Made by a program: the position numbers and the translations under genes. This document shows, in pieces, positions 1 through 9,924 of a stretch of DNA of 20,197 nucleotides. The notes under the pieces were generated by a model. The model worked only from the letters and a program-made list of their open reading frames with translations. It was not told the origin of the DNA and did not search any database. The DNA is from an uncultured Pseudomonadota bacterium (lineage in GTDB: Bacteria; Pseudomonadota; Gammaproteobacteria; Burkholderiales; Burkholderiaceae), in NCBI GenBank assembly GCA_946480245.1, contig CAMLIZ010000078.1, positions 1 to 20,197 on the forward strand, read 5' to 3'. How positions within the stretch are numbered: the stretch's first letter is position 1; every line of letters starts with the position of its first letter.

Positions 1-513
1 GTTGGCCAGCAGGCACATCCAGTCGGCCTGCAGGCTGTTGGTGATCCACATCTTGGTGCCGTTGATCACGTAGTCGCCGCCGTCCTTGCGCGCCGTGGTC
101 TTGATGTGCGCCACGTCCGAGCCCGCCCCCGGCTCCGACACGCCCACGCAGGCCACCATGTCGCCGGCAATCGCGGGCGCGAGGAACTCGCGCTTCAATT
201 CGTCGGTGCCAAAGCGGGCCAGCGCGGGCGTGGCCATGTCGGTCTGCACGCCGATGGCCATCGGCACGCCGCCGCAATTGGCATGGCCCAGCGTCTCGGC
301 CATCACCATCGAGTAGGAGTAGTCCAGCCCCATGCCGCCGTGGTCGGCGGGCTTGGTGAGGCCGAGCAGGCCCAGGGCGCCGAGCTTCTTGAAGACCTCG
401 TGCGCCGGGAAGATCTCGGCCGCTTCCCATTCATCGACGTGCGGGTTGATCTCTTCGTCGATGAAACGCTTGAGGGTGCGGCGCAGTTCTTCGTGTTCGT
501 GGGTGAATTGCAT
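1..513 (-). CDS. Acyl-CoA dehydrogenase, N-terminal part (AtuD/citronellyl-CoA dehydrogenase-like)
   Basis: Only the first 171 residues are in the window; the gene runs off the left edge. The protein begins MQFTHEHEELRRTLKRF, the all-helical N-terminal domain of flavin acyl-CoA dehydrogenases. It then shows the family signature VSEPGAGSD near residues 128-136 and the beta-domain segment NGTKMWITN. The family forms the 2,3 double bond of an acyl-CoA with FAD and passes electrons to ETF. The catalytic glutamate lies beyond the edge, so chain-length class cannot be read. The ATG at 513 has an AGGAGA ribosome site just upstream and begins 15 bases after the carboxyltransferase stop, so it is the third gene of that operon. 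The order SDR, carboxyltransferase, dehydrogenase matches atuBCD of Pseudomonas, which makes a branched-terpenoid (citronellyl-CoA) substrate the best guess. A generic branched or medium-chain enzyme remains possible. The family is certain, the substrate is inference. Confidence 0.92.
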   Translation of the reverse strand, partial: MQFTHEHEELRRTLKRFIDEEINPHVDEWEAAEIFPAHEVFKKLGALGLLGLTKPADHGGMGLDYSYSMVMAETLGHANCGGVPMAIGVQTDMATPALARFGTDELKREFLAPAIAGDMVACVGVSEPGAGSDVAHIKTTARKDGGDYVINGTKMWITNSLQADWMCLLAN

Positions 514-528
514 GGGTCTGTCTCCTGT

Positions 529-2135
<1,607 letters not shown>

Positions 2136-2136
<1 letters not shown>

Positions 2137-3005
2137 CAGTCGTCTTTGAGCACGCGTGGCTCGCTGGCCAGGTGAAAGCCGTTGAAGGCCTCGGTGCTGC
2201 CGCCGCGGCCCACTTCGGGCCACACGCGCTTGGCGTTCGGCGCGGCGCCGTCCACGCGCAGGCAGGCGCCGCTGATGAAGGCCGCGGCCGGCGACAGCAG
2301 GAACGCGATGGCGGCCGAGACCTCGCTTTCGGTGCCCAGCCGGCGCAGCGGCACCAGGCTTGGCATGCTGCGGATCAGCGGCGTCATCTCGGGTGGGTAC
2401 TGGTCCATGCCGCTGGAGGCGATCCAGCCCGGTGCCACCGCGTTCACGCGCACGGGGGCCCATTCGAGCGCGGCGGTTTCGGTGAAGTTGAGCATGCCGG
2501 CACGCGCGGCGCCCGAGTGACCCATGCCGGGCATGCCGCCCCACATGTCCGCGATCATGTTGACGATGGCCCCGCCGTGCTCGGCCATCCACTGCGTGAA
2601 GCATTCGCGCGCCACCAGGAAGCCGCCCGTGAGGTTGTTGCGCACCACCGCGTCCCAGCCCTTGGCGCCGATCCGGGCCAGCGGCGACGGGTACTGCCCG
2701 CCGGCGTTGTTCACCAGGCCATCGATGCGGCCGTGCAGCGCCAGCACCTCGCGTACCGTGTGCTGCACGGCATGCTCCTCGCGGATGTCGCAGGTATGGA
2801 TCGAGCAGCGTTCGCCCCACGCCCCCAGCTCCGCCTGCACCGCTTCGAGCTTGTGCAGCTTGCGCCCCACCAGCGCCACGCGCGCCCCCAGCGCCGCGAG
2901 CTCGTGCGCCGTGCAGCGCCCGATGCCGGAGCCGCCGCCGGTGACGAGCATCACCTGGCCGTCGAACAGGCCATCGCGAAAGACCGATCGATAGGAGTGT
3001 TCCAT
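2136..3005 (-). CDS. SDR-family protein lacking the classical catalytic triad (2,4-dienoyl-CoA-reductase-like; AtuB position)
   Basis: A 289-residue short-chain dehydrogenase/reductase and first gene of the leftward operon. The cofactor motif TGGGSGIG (22-29) and NNAGG (99-103) are intact, and VNAVAPGWI follows in the usual place. The active site is unusual. Where classical SDRs have Ser in IVNISS, this reads IVNMIADM. Where YxxxK should be, the segment is HSGAARAG, putting Ser164 and Arg168 at the Tyr and Lys positions. A Ser in the Tyr position recalls 2,4-dienoyl-CoA reductases, although those keep the Lys. The ATG at 3005 has only a weak ribosome site. The stop overlaps the carboxyltransferase start. 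In Pseudomonas the same slot holds atuB, whose exact reaction in terpene catabolism is not firmly established. It could be a reductase of unsaturated acyl-CoA or a divergent alcohol/hydroxyacyl dehydrogenase. The fold is sure, the reaction is open. Confidence 0.88.
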
Positions 3006-3020
3006 CTCTAGACTTGTTCA

Positions 3021-3038
3021 ACCAAGCACTTGCTTGGT
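3021..3038. promoter_or_regulatory. Perfect 18-bp palindrome, probable repressor operator
   Basis: ACCAAGCACTTGCTTGGT reads as two perfect 8-bp arms with a 2-bp centre. It sits 15 bases upstream of the SDR start and 63 bases upstream of the thiolase start. Size and symmetry suit a TetR-family dimer, the class that controls many acyl-CoA operons (AtuR, LiuR and PsrA are examples). A lone half-site, GCTTGGT, recurs at 3076-3082 in the thiolase leader. The regulator is not encoded beside it in this window. Confidence 0.72.
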
Positions 3039-3059
3039 GAGTTTGCGCGCCCCGATAAT
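3030..3059 (+). promoter_or_regulatory. Possible sigma70 promoter of the thiolase operon
   Basis: GATAAT at 3054-3059 matches the -10 consensus at five of six positions. TTGCTT at 3030-3035 is a poor but well-placed -35, with an 18-bp spacer. The -35 falls inside the right arm of the palindrome, so repressor binding would block polymerase. The call rests on hexamer similarity only. Confidence 0.4.
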
Positions 3060-3101
3060 CGCTTGTCAATCGACGGCTTGGTTCTGGACGGAGACGACAC
3101 G

Positions 3102-4307
3102 ATGGCTTCCGCGCTCATTTACGAGGCCGTGCGCACGCCGCGCGGCAAGGGCAAGAAGGACGGCAGCCTGCACGAGGTGAAGCCGGTGGATCTGCTGGCG
3201 CGGCTGTTGCAGCAGCTGCAAGCGCGGCTGCAGTTCGATCCGGCCGCGGTGGACGACGTGGTGATGGGCTGCGTCACGCCGGTGGGCGAGCAGGGCGCCG
3301 TGATCGCGAAGACCGCGCTGCTCAAGGCGGGCTGGCCGTTCGAGGTGGCCGGTGTGCAGGTCAACCGCTTCTGCGCGTCCGGGCTGGAGGCGGTGAACCT
3401 GGCGGCGCAAAAGGTGGCCAGTGGCTGGGAAGACCTGGTGATCGCCGGCGGCGTGGAAAGCATGTCGCGTGTGCCGATGGGCTCGGACGGCGGCGCCTGG
3501 GCGCAGGACCCGGAAACCAACGCCGCCACCGGCTTCGTGCCGCAGGGCATCGGCGCGGACCTGATCGCCACCTTGGGCGGCTTCACGCGCGACACGGTGG
3601 ATGCGTACGCGCTCGAGTCGCAACGCCGCGCGGCCGCCGCGCAGGCCGAAGGCCGCTTCGACCGCAGCGTGCTGCCGGTGCGCGATGCGATCGGGCTCAC
3701 CGTGCTGGCGCGCGACGAGTTCATCAAGCCCCGGACCACGCTGGAGGTGCTGGGCGCACTGAAGCCCTCGTTCGCCGAACTGGGTGCCATGGGTTTCGAC
3801 GCCGTGGCGCTGCAGCGCTACCCGCAGGTGGAGCGCATCCACCACGTGCACACGCCGGGCAACTCGTCGGGCATCGTCGATGGCGCGGCCGCGGTGCTGA
3901 TCGGCAGCGAGGCCATCGGCCGCCGGCTCGGCCTGGCACCGCGCGCCCGCGTGCTGGCCACGGCGCTGTCGGGCGCGGACTCCACCATCATGCTCACCGG
4001 GCCGATGCCGGCCACGCGCAAGGCGCTGGCGAAGGCGGGCCTGTCCATCGACGACATCGACCTGTTCGAGGTCAACGAGGCGTTTGCCGCGGTGCCGCTG
4101 CGCTTCATGCAGGAGATGGGCGTGCCGCACGACAAGGTCAACGTGAACGGCGGCGCCATCGCGCTGGGCCACCCGCTGGGCGCCACCGGCGCGATGCTGC
4201 TCGGCACCTTGCTCGACGAGCTGGAGCGCCGGCAATTGAAGCGCGGCCTCGTCACCTTGTGCGTGGGCGGCGGCATGGGCATCGCCACCATCATCGAGAG
4301 GCTGTGA
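3102..4307 (+). CDS. Acetyl-CoA acyltransferase (thiolase)
   Basis: A 401-residue thiolase that cleaves 3-oxoacyl-CoA with CoA to acetyl-CoA and a shortened acyl-CoA, or condenses in reverse. The nucleophile Cys91 is in [10 protein letters not shown], His357 in [11 protein letters not shown] and the second Cys387 in TLCVGGGMG; all three are intact and the length is normal. I chose the ATG at 3102 because GGAG lies 8 bases upstream and the protein then begins [15 protein letters not shown] like other thiolases. An upstream in-frame start at 3030 would add 24 residues encoded through the operator. The FadB-like gene follows after 2 bases, so the pair forms a beta-oxidation operon. Its divergence from the atu-like operon suggests it may cleave 7-methyl-3-oxo-6-octenoyl-CoA or a related product, but a general role (PhaA/FadA-like) is equally compatible with the sequence. 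Confidence 0.95.
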   Translation: MASALIYEAVRTPRGKGKKDGSLHEVKPVDLLARLLQQLQARLQFDPAAVDDVVMGCVTPVGEQGAVIAKTALLKAGWPFEVAGVQVNRFCASGLEAVNLAAQKVASGWEDLVIAGGVESMSRVPMGSDGGAWAQDPETNAATGFVPQGIGADLIATLGGFTRDTVDAYALESQRRAAAAQAEGRFDRSVLPVRDAIGLTVLARDEFIKPRTTLEVLGALKPSFAELGAMGFDAVALQRYPQVERIHHVHTPGNSSGIVDGAAAVLIGSEAIGRRLGLAPRARVLATALSGADSTIMLTGPMPATRKALAKAGLSIDDIDLFEVNEAFAAVPLRFMQEMGVPHDKVNVNGGAIALGHPLGATGAMLLGTLLDELERRQLKRGLVTLCVGGGMGIATIIERL

Positions 4308-4309
4308 CC

Positions 4310-6451
4310 ATGCAGACCATCCGCTACCAACTGGCCGACGACGGCATCGCCACGCTCACCTTCGACGAACCGGGTTCGGCGGTTAACACGATGACGGCGC
4401 AGTGGCAGGCCGACATGGCCGATGCCGCCGCGCTGCTGCAGCGCGACCGCGAGCGCGTCCGCGGCGTGCTGCTTGCATCGGCCAAGAGCACCTTCTTCGC
4501 GGGTGCCGAGCTCAAAGGCGTGATGCAACTGAAGGCGGGGGACGCAGCCGAATGCTTCGAGCGCTGCGAGGCCCTCAAGCGCAGCTTCCGCGCCATCGAG
4601 ACGCTCGGTCGGCCGGTGGTGGCGCTGCTCAATGGCGCCGCGCTCGGCGGCGGGTGGGAAGTGGCGCTCATCGCCCATGCGCGGTTTGCGCTGGCCGACC
4701 CGAAGATCCGCTTCGGCACGCCGGAGGTCACGCTCGGCCTGATCCCCGGCGCCACGGGCATCACGAAGACCGTGCGCCTGCTCGGCTTGATGGCCGCGCA
4801 ACCGTACCTGGTGGAGGGCCAGCTCTTCGGGTCGCAGAAGGCGCTGGAGCTCGGGCTGGTGCAGGGGTTGGGCACATCGGTCGAGGAGCTGCGGCAGCAG
4901 GCGCTGGCGTGGATCGACGCCCATCCCGACGCGGTGCAACCTTGGGACCGCAAGGACTACAAGCTGCCCGGCGGCGGCCCGCAGACGCCGAAGCTCGCCG
5001 CCGCACTCACGGTGGCGCCGGCCATGCTGCAGGCGCGCACGCACGGTTTGTACCCTGCGCCGCAGGCGGTGATGGAGGTGATGGTGGAAGGCGCGCTGGT
5101 CGACTACGACACCGCCACGCGCATCGAAAGCAGGCGGCTCGCGCAGCGCATGGTGAGCCAGAACGCGAAGAACATGATCAGCGCGTTCTTCTTCGACATG
5201 AATGCCATCAAGTCGGGCGCGGCGCGGCCCGCGGCCGTGCCCCGCTGGAAGCCGAAGAAGGTCGGCGTGCTCGGCGCCGGCATGATGGGCGCGGGCATCG
5301 CATGGGCCACCGCCTCGCGCGGCATGGCATGCGTGCTCAAGGATGTCTCACTGGACAAGGCGCAGGCCGGCCTGGCGGTGTCGCAGCGACTGGCCGCCGC
5401 GCGTGTCGCCAAGGGGCGCATGAGCGAAGCCGAGCAGGCGGCGCTGCTGGCGCGCATCACACCCACGGCGTCGGCAGCCGACCTGGACGGCTGCGACCTG
5501 ATCATCGAAGCGGTGTTCGAGCAGCGCGAACTGAAGGCCTCGGTCACGCGCGAGGCTGAGCCGCAGCTGGCGCCGGGCGGCCTGTTTGCCTCCAACACCT
5601 CCACCTTGCCGATCACCGGCCTGGCCGAGGCCAGCGCGCGGCCTGAGCGCTTCATCGGGCTGCACTTCTTCTCGCCGGTGGACAAGATGCAGCTGGTGGA
5701 GATCATCCGCGGCCGGCAGACCGGCGACGAGGCGGTGGCGCAGGCCTATGACTTCGTGCAGGCGCTGGGCAAGACGCCGATCGTCGTGAACGATTCGCGT
5801 GGCTTCTTCACCAGCCGGGTGTTCGCCAGCTTCGTGATGGAGGGAGCGGCGATGCTGGCCGAAGGCATCGCGGCGCCGCTGATCGAGCATGCGGCCCTGG
5901 CCGCCGGCATGCCGGTGGGACCGTTGGCGGTGCTGGACGAAACCTCGCTGTCGCTGGCGGTGCACGTGATCGAGCAGACGCGCGCCGACTTCGCGCGCGA
6001 GGGCCGGCGCTACGAAGCCAATGCCGGCGAGCGGCTGGTGGAGCAGATGGTGAAGGAGTTCAAGCGTGCGGGCCGGGCCGCTGGCGGCGGCTTCTACGAC
6101 TACCCGGCGGGCCAGGCCAAGCAGTTGTGGCTGCAACTGGCCGTGCTGTTCGGCAAGCCGGGCGTGCAGGCCGACATGGCCGAGCTGCGCGACCGCTTCC
6201 TGTACCGGCAGGCGATCGAAACCGCGCGCTGCCTGCAGGAGAACGTGCTCACCAGCGTGGCCGAGGCGAACATCGGCTCGATCCTCGGCATCGGATTCCC
6301 GGCGTGGACCGGTGGCGCGATCCAGTTCATCGCCTCCGAAGGCGAGCGCTTCCTGCCCCGCGCCGCCGAGCTTGCGGCGCGCCACGGCGGGCGCTTCGAA
6401 CTGGATGCCGGGCTGCGCGAGCGCATCGAGCTGGCCTTGCGGCAGGCGTGA
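4310..6451 (+). CDS. Bifunctional enoyl-CoA hydratase / 3-hydroxyacyl-CoA dehydrogenase (FadB/FadJ-type)
   Basis: A 713-residue multifunctional beta-oxidation protein. Residues 1-190 form a crotonase domain with both hydratase glutamates, Glu117 in GGGWEVAL and Glu139 in FGTPEVTLG. From about 315 there is an NAD-binding 3-hydroxyacyl-CoA dehydrogenase domain with VLGAGMMGAGI (320-330) and the catalytic pair His452 and Glu464 in LHFFSPVDKMQLVEII. C-terminal 3HCDH domains fill the rest. It hydrates a 2-enoyl-CoA, then oxidises the 3-hydroxy product with NAD. The ATG at 4310 follows the thiolase stop by 2 bases and has GAGAGG upstream, so it is the second gene of a two-gene operon. The length equals FadB/FadJ and nothing is truncated. 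With the preceding thiolase it gives three steps of a beta-oxidation turn. I leave the symbol blank because fadB and fadJ cannot be told apart here. Confidence 0.94.
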   Translation: MQTIRYQLADDGIATLTFDEPGSAVNTMTAQWQADMADAAALLQRDRERVRGVLLASAKSTFFAGAELKGVMQLKAGDAAECFERCEALKRSFRAIETLGRPVVALLNGAALGGGWEVALIAHARFALADPKIRFGTPEVTLGLIPGATGITKTVRLLGLMAAQPYLVEGQLFGSQKALELGLVQGLGTSVEELRQQALAWIDAHPDAVQPWDRKDYKLPGGGPQTPKLAAALTVAPAMLQARTHGLYPAPQAVMEVMVEGALVDYDTATRIESRRLAQRMVSQNAKNMISAFFFDMNAIKSGAARPAAVPRWKPKKVGVLGAGMMGAGIAWATASRGMACVLKDVSLDKAQAGLAVSQRLAAARVAKGRMSEAEQAALLARITPTASAADLDGCDLIIEAVFEQRELKASVTREAEPQLAPGGLFASNTSTLPITGLAEASARPERFIGLHFFSPVDKMQLVEIIRGRQTGDEAVAQAYDFVQALGKTPIVVNDSRGFFTSRVFASFVMEGAAMLAEGIAAPLIEHAALAAGMPVGPLAVLDETSLSLAVHVIEQTRADFAREGRRYEANAGERLVEQMVKEFKRAGRAAGGGFYDYPAGQAKQLWLQLAVLFGKPGVQADMAELRDRFLYRQAIETARCLQENVLTSVAEANIGSILGIGFPAWTGGAIQFIASEGERFLPRAAELAARHGGRFELDAGLRERIELALRQA

Positions 6452-6477
6452 AAAAGCCCGCGGCAAGGCGGGCTTTT
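6452..6477. terminator. Bidirectional rho-independent terminator
   Basis: A perfect 10-bp stem (AAAAGCCCGC paired with GCGGGCTTTT) encloses a 6-base loop directly after the FadB-like stop. The A/T ends give a T-run on each strand. It can therefore stop both the rightward beta-oxidation operon and the leftward cytochrome c transcript, whose gene ends 20 bases away. Confidence 0.85.
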
Positions 6478-6496
6478 GCTGCGGGGAGCGCGCTGC

Positions 6497-6811
6497 TTAC
6501 TTGAGGGACAGCACCCACTGCGCGAGCTGCTTGGCTTCTGCCGCGCTCACTTGCGTGTTCGGCGGCATCGGCACCGGGCCCCACACGCCAGAGCCGCCCT
6601 TCATGATCTTGTCGGCCAGCTTGTCGGCAGCGCCGGCCTGGCCGGCGTACTTGGCGGCCACGTCCTTGTAGGCGGGGCCCACCACCTTCTTGTCGACTGC
6701 GTGGCAGGCCAGGCAGTTCTTCTTTTGCGCCAGGTCAGCCTGGGCAAAGGCGGGGGAGGCTGCAAGCGTGGAGGTTCCCACGATGGCGAACAGGATGGCG
6801 AGCTTGTTCAT
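6497..6811 (-). CDS. Periplasmic class I cytochrome c (c551/c552-like)
   Basis: A 104-residue precursor. The first 23 residues form a signal peptide ([20 protein letters not shown], then AFA), leaving a mature protein of about 81 residues, the size of cytochrome c551/c8. Haem attachment is at Cys33-x-x-Cys36-His37 (CLACH). Met82 in GPVPMPPN is the sixth ligand. The family shuttles single electrons in the periplasm between the bc1 complex and terminal oxidases or reductases. The ATG at 6811 has an AGAAGGA site upstream. The gene stands alone, convergent with the beta-oxidation operon and divergent from the Trp-rich protein gene, so no partner enzyme is indicated by context. Its exact electron partner cannot be deduced. 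Confidence 0.95.
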   Translation of the reverse strand: MNKLAILFAIVGTSTLAASPAFAQADLAQKKNCLACHAVDKKVVGPAYKDVAAKYAGQAGAADKLADKIMKGGSGVWGPVPMPPNTQVSAAEAKQLAQWVLSLK

Positions 6812-6903
6812 GGAATCCTTCTCGAAGGTTGCGATAGGGCTGGATTACAGTCGCTGAAACGCATTTTACGGGTCGCTGGTTGACCCAATCGAGGACCCAT
6901 CTT

Positions 6904-7158
6904 ATGTGGCTTGTGGTGATCGGCACGATCTTGATGCTGCTCAAGGCCTTCGATGTGGCGCTCGCCGAGACATCCTGGCTCTGGGTGCTGTCGCCGTTCG
7001 CCGGCGCCGCGCTGTGGTGGATCTGGGCCGACGCCAGCGGCTACACCAAGCGCCGCGCAATGGACAAGATGGAAAAGCGCAAGCACGAGCGCCGCGTAAA
7101 GCACCTGGTCGACATGGGCATGGACGAGCGCGGCCGGCGCAACTCCGCCGGCAAGTAG
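6904..7158 (+). CDS. Small Trp-rich membrane protein (TIGR04438-like)
   Basis: An 84-residue protein of unknown function. One or two hydrophobic segments (about residues 1-20 and 26-43) carry many tryptophans, in TSWLWVLSPF and AALWWIWADASGYTKRR. A highly charged tail rich in Lys, Arg and Glu follows, reading MDKMEKRKHERRVKHL. This pattern matches the small Trp-rich protein family seen in Burkholderiales; membership is from memory of the family. I start at the ATG at 6904 because GAGGA lies 8 bases upstream. An in-frame TTG at 6880 would add eight residues with no clear ribosome site. The gene diverges from cytochrome c and runs convergently into ilvD with a 4-base gap. An inner-membrane protein with a cytoplasmic tail is likely; no reaction can be proposed. 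Confidence 0.85.
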   Translation: MWLVVIGTILMLLKAFDVALAETSWLWVLSPFAGAALWWIWADASGYTKRRAMDKMEKRKHERRVKHLVDMGMDERGRRNSAGK

Positions 7159-7162
7159 CGCG

Positions 7163-8842
7163 CTATTCGAACTTGTCCAGCACGGCGCCCGAGCTGGCGC
7201 TCGATGCGTTGTGCGCAAACTTGGCGAGCACGCCCCGCGTGTAGCGCGGCGCGGGCTGGCGCCACTCGGTGCGCCGGCGCGCAATCTCTTCGGCCGGCAC
7301 GTTCAGCTGCAGCAGCAGCTGGTGGGCGTCGATCGTGATCGAGTCGCCCTCGTGCACCAGCGCGATGGTGCCGCCCTCGTAGGCCTCCGGCGCCACGTGG
7401 CCCACCACCATGCCCCAGGTGCCGCCGGAGAAGCGGCCGTCGGTGATCAGGCCCACCGATTCGCCCAGGCCCTGGCCGATCAGCGCGCCGGTGGGCGCCA
7501 GCATCTCCGGCATGCCGGGGCCGCCCTTGGGGCCGAGGTAGCGCAGCACCATCACGTCGCCCGCCTTGATCTTGCCCGCCATGATGGCCGCCAGCGCCGA
7601 CTGCTCGTCGTCGAACACGCGCGCAGGCCCGGTGATCACGGGGTTCTTCAGGCCGGTGATCTTGGCCACGCAGCCTTCCGGTGAGAGGTTGCCCTTCAGG
7701 ATGGCGAGGTGCCCCTCGGCGTAGATCGGCTGGCTCACCGGGCGGATCACGTCCTGGTCGGCGCGCAGCGGCGGCACATCGGCCAGGTTCTCGGCCACCG
7801 TCTTGCCGGTGATCGTGATGCAGTCGCCATGCAGCAGGCCGGCGTTGAGCAGCTCCTTCATCACGGCCGGTATGCCGCCGGCGCGGTGCAGGTCGATCGC
7901 CAGGTACTTGCCGCTGGGCTTCAGGTCGCACAGCACGGGCACCTTGCGGCGCACGCGCTCGAAGTCGTCGATCGACCAGTCCACCTCGGCCGCGTGGGCG
8001 ATGGCCAGGAAGTGCAGCACGGCGTTGGTGGAGCCACCGGTGGCCATGATGACCGCCACCGCGTTCTCGATGCTCGTCTTGGTGACGATGTCGCGCGGCT
8101 TCAGGTCGCGCTTGACCGCCTCCACCAGCACGGCGGCCGCCTTCTTCACGTTGGCCACCACCTCGTCCTCCACGTTGGCCATGGTGGACGAATACGGCAG
8201 GCTCAGGCCCAGCGCCTCGAACGACGAGCTCATCGTGTTGGCGGTGTACATGCCGCCGCACGAGCCGCTGCCGGGGATGGCGCGGCGCTCGATCTGGCAG
8301 AAGTCCTCCTCGCTCATCTTGCCGGCACTGAACTGGCCCACGGCCTCGAACACGCTGACGATGTTGAGGTCCTGGCCCTTGTAGTGACCCGGCAGGATGG
8401 TGCCGCCGTACACGTACAGCGCCGGCACGTTGGCGCGCAGCATGCCCATCATGCCGCCGGGCATGTTCTTGTCGCAGCCGCCGATCACGATCACGCCGTC
8501 CATCCACTGGCCGCCGACGCAGGTTTCAACACAGTCGGAGATCACCTCGCGCGACACCAGGCTGTACTTCATGCCCTCGGTGCCCATGGCCATGCCGTCG
8601 CTGATGGTGGGCGTGCCGAAGATCTGCGGGTTCGCGCCGGCCTCCTTGAGGCCCTGCACGGCGGCGTCGGCCAGGCGCTGCAGGCCGGAGTTGCACGGCG
8701 TGATCGTGGAGTGGCCGTTGGCCACGCCGATCATCGGCTTGGAGAAGTCGCCCTCCTCGTAGCCCATGCCGTAGTACATCGAGCGGTTGGGCGCGCGCGC
8801 CACGCCTTCGGTGATGTTCTTCGAGCGGCGGTTGAAGCTCAT
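7163..8842 (-). CDS. ilvD: Dihydroxy-acid dehydratase
   Basis: A 559-residue IlvD/Edd-family dehydratase that converts 2,3-dihydroxy-isovalerate and 2,3-dihydroxy-3-methylvalerate to the 2-oxo acids, the third common step of valine and isoleucine synthesis in the cytoplasm. Iron-sulfur ligands are Cys50 (TPCNSG), Cys123 ([10 protein letters not shown]) and Cys195 ([10 protein letters not shown]). The Lys in CDKNMPG and the catalytic Ser in [10 protein letters not shown] are also present. The ATG at 8842 has AAGGAGA upstream and gives the expected N-terminus, [13 protein letters not shown]. An in-frame extension to 8941 would overlap the LysR start and lacks family similarity. It is slightly shorter than E. 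coli IlvD (616 residues), as in the shorter subgroup of the family. A LysR regulator diverges from it, but a direct regulatory link is only inferred. Confidence 0.97.
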   Translation of the reverse strand: MSFNRRSKNITEGVARAPNRSMYYGMGYEEGDFSKPMIGVANGHSTITPCNSGLQRLADAAVQGLKEAGANPQIFGTPTISDGMAMGTEGMKYSLVSREVISDCVETCVGGQWMDGVIVIGGCDKNMPGGMMGMLRANVPALYVYGGTILPGHYKGQDLNIVSVFEAVGQFSAGKMSEEDFCQIERRAIPGSGSCGGMYTANTMSSSFEALGLSLPYSSTMANVEDEVVANVKKAAAVLVEAVKRDLKPRDIVTKTSIENAVAVIMATGGSTNAVLHFLAIAHAAEVDWSIDDFERVRRKVPVLCDLKPSGKYLAIDLHRAGGIPAVMKELLNAGLLHGDCITITGKTVAENLADVPPLRADQDVIRPVSQPIYAEGHLAILKGNLSPEGCVAKITGLKNPVITGPARVFDDEQSALAAIMAGKIKAGDVMVLRYLGPKGGPGMPEMLAPTGALIGQGLGESVGLITDGRFSGGTWGMVVGHVAPEAYEGGTIALVHEGDSITIDAHQLLLQLNVPAEEIARRRTEWRQPAPRYTRGVLAKFAHNASSASSGAVLDKFE

Positions 8843-8907
8843 GCGGGTCTCCTTGCAGTGCAGCGGCGGCCAGTATGACTGCTGCATTTGGCGCCGGTCC
8901 AATCTAT

Positions 8908-8924
8908 TTTTGAGGCGCTTTTGA
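8908..8924. promoter_or_regulatory. Direct repeat TTTTGA-N5-TTTTGA between ilvD and the LysR gene
   Basis: Two identical TTTTGA hexamers start 11 bases apart, one helical turn, in the most A/T-rich part of the 98-bp ilvD/LysR intergenic region. They lie 16 bases before the LysR ATG. This could be a regulator contact or simply part of a promoter. No clear inverted T-N11-A LysR box was found. Confidence 0.35.
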
Positions 8925-8940
8925 TATGCTGGGTGAATCA

Positions 8941-9873
8941 ATGAACGTCGAACTCCGCCCCTTGCGCCAGTTCGTGGCGGTGGCCGAGGAGCTGCACTTC
9001 GGCCGCGCCGCGCAGCGCTTGCACATGACGCAGCCGCCGCTCACGCAGGCCGTGCAGGCGCTGGAAGCCGGGCTCGGGGTGCGACTGTTCGAGCGCACGC
9101 GGCGCTCGGTGGCGCTCACGCCTGCCGGCCACGCGCTGCTGCAGCATGCGCGGCGCCTGCTGGCTGGCGCCGAGGAGCTGCCGGCGCTGGTGCGCGCAGC
9201 GGCCAAGGGCTTCAGCGGGCAGCTGCGCCTGGCCTTCGTGTCGAGCATCGCGTACGGCCCGCTGCCGGGCTGGCTGCGCGGCTTTCGCGAGGCCTACCCC
9301 GACGTGCAGCTGCAGCTGCGCGAAGCCACGCTCGACGTGCAGCTGGCGGCATTCGAGGCCGACGAGATCGACGCCGGCTTCGTGTTGCATGCGCCCGGCG
9401 CCGCGCCCGCGGGCTTTGCGGCCTGGCTGGCGCTGCGCGAGCCGCTGGTGCTGGCGCTGCCGGAGGGCCACGCACTGGCCACGCTGGCGCGCGCGCCACG
9501 CCTGGCCGAGGTGCTGGGCGAACCGCTGGTGATCTTTCCGCGCATCATTTCGCCGTCGCTGTACGACAGCGTGCTCGCGTTCTACCGCGGCCATGGCGTC
9601 ACGCCGCGCATCGCGCAGGAGGCCATCCAGATGCAGACCATCGTCAACCTCGTGTCGGTGGGCATGGGCGTGGCGTGGGTGCCCGCGTCGGTGACGCAGC
9701 TGCAGCGGCCGGGCGTGGTGTACCGCCGCGTGCCGGCGGCCGCACTGCACAGCGAGACGAGCCTGTTGTGGCGCGAGCCCGCGCCACCGGTCGTGCAGCG
9801 CTTTGCGGCTCACACGCGCAGCCACCCGGACAAGCCTGCCGAGGCCCGGAAGCGACTGGCAGCATTGTCTTAG
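8941..9873 (+). CDS. LysR-family transcriptional regulator
   Basis: A 310-residue LysR-type regulator. The N-terminal winged helix-turn-helix covers roughly residues 1-65 ([21 protein letters not shown], then [23 protein letters not shown]). A periplasmic-binding-protein-like effector domain fills 90-295. I favour the ATG at 8941 ([11 protein letters not shown]), the usual LysR N-terminus. An ATG at 8926 in the same frame would add five residues. The gene diverges from ilvD with a 98-bp gap and is followed 51 bases later by lgt. By LysR custom it may control itself and the divergent gene, here ilvD, but its effector is unknown. The effector domain resembles regulators of the benzoate/catechol type only in a general way. 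Confidence 0.93.
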   Translation: MNVELRPLRQFVAVAEELHFGRAAQRLHMTQPPLTQAVQALEAGLGVRLFERTRRSVALTPAGHALLQHARRLLAGAEELPALVRAAAKGFSGQLRLAFVSSIAYGPLPGWLRGFREAYPDVQLQLREATLDVQLAAFEADEIDAGFVLHAPGAAPAGFAAWLALREPLVLALPEGHALATLARAPRLAEVLGEPLVIFPRIISPSLYDSVLAFYRGHGVTPRIAQEAIQMQTIVNLVSVGMGVAWVPASVTQLQRPGVVYRRVPAAALHSETSLLWREPAPPVVQRFAAHTRSHPDKPAEARKRLAALS

Positions 9874-9924
9874 CCGCTCGCGCGACAATCGCGCCCTTCT
9901 CCACGAGCCTCAAGCCGACACACG

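Noticed and set aside
2137..3069. In-frame upstream extension of the carboxyltransferase
   Set aside because: It covers the SDR gene in a different frame, gives an Arg-rich meaningless sequence, and the TGATG junction at 2136 supplies the natural start.
6880..6903. TTG start eight codons upstream for the Trp-rich protein
   Set aside because: The ATG at 6904 has GAGGA at correct spacing and matches the family N-terminus MWxVVIG.
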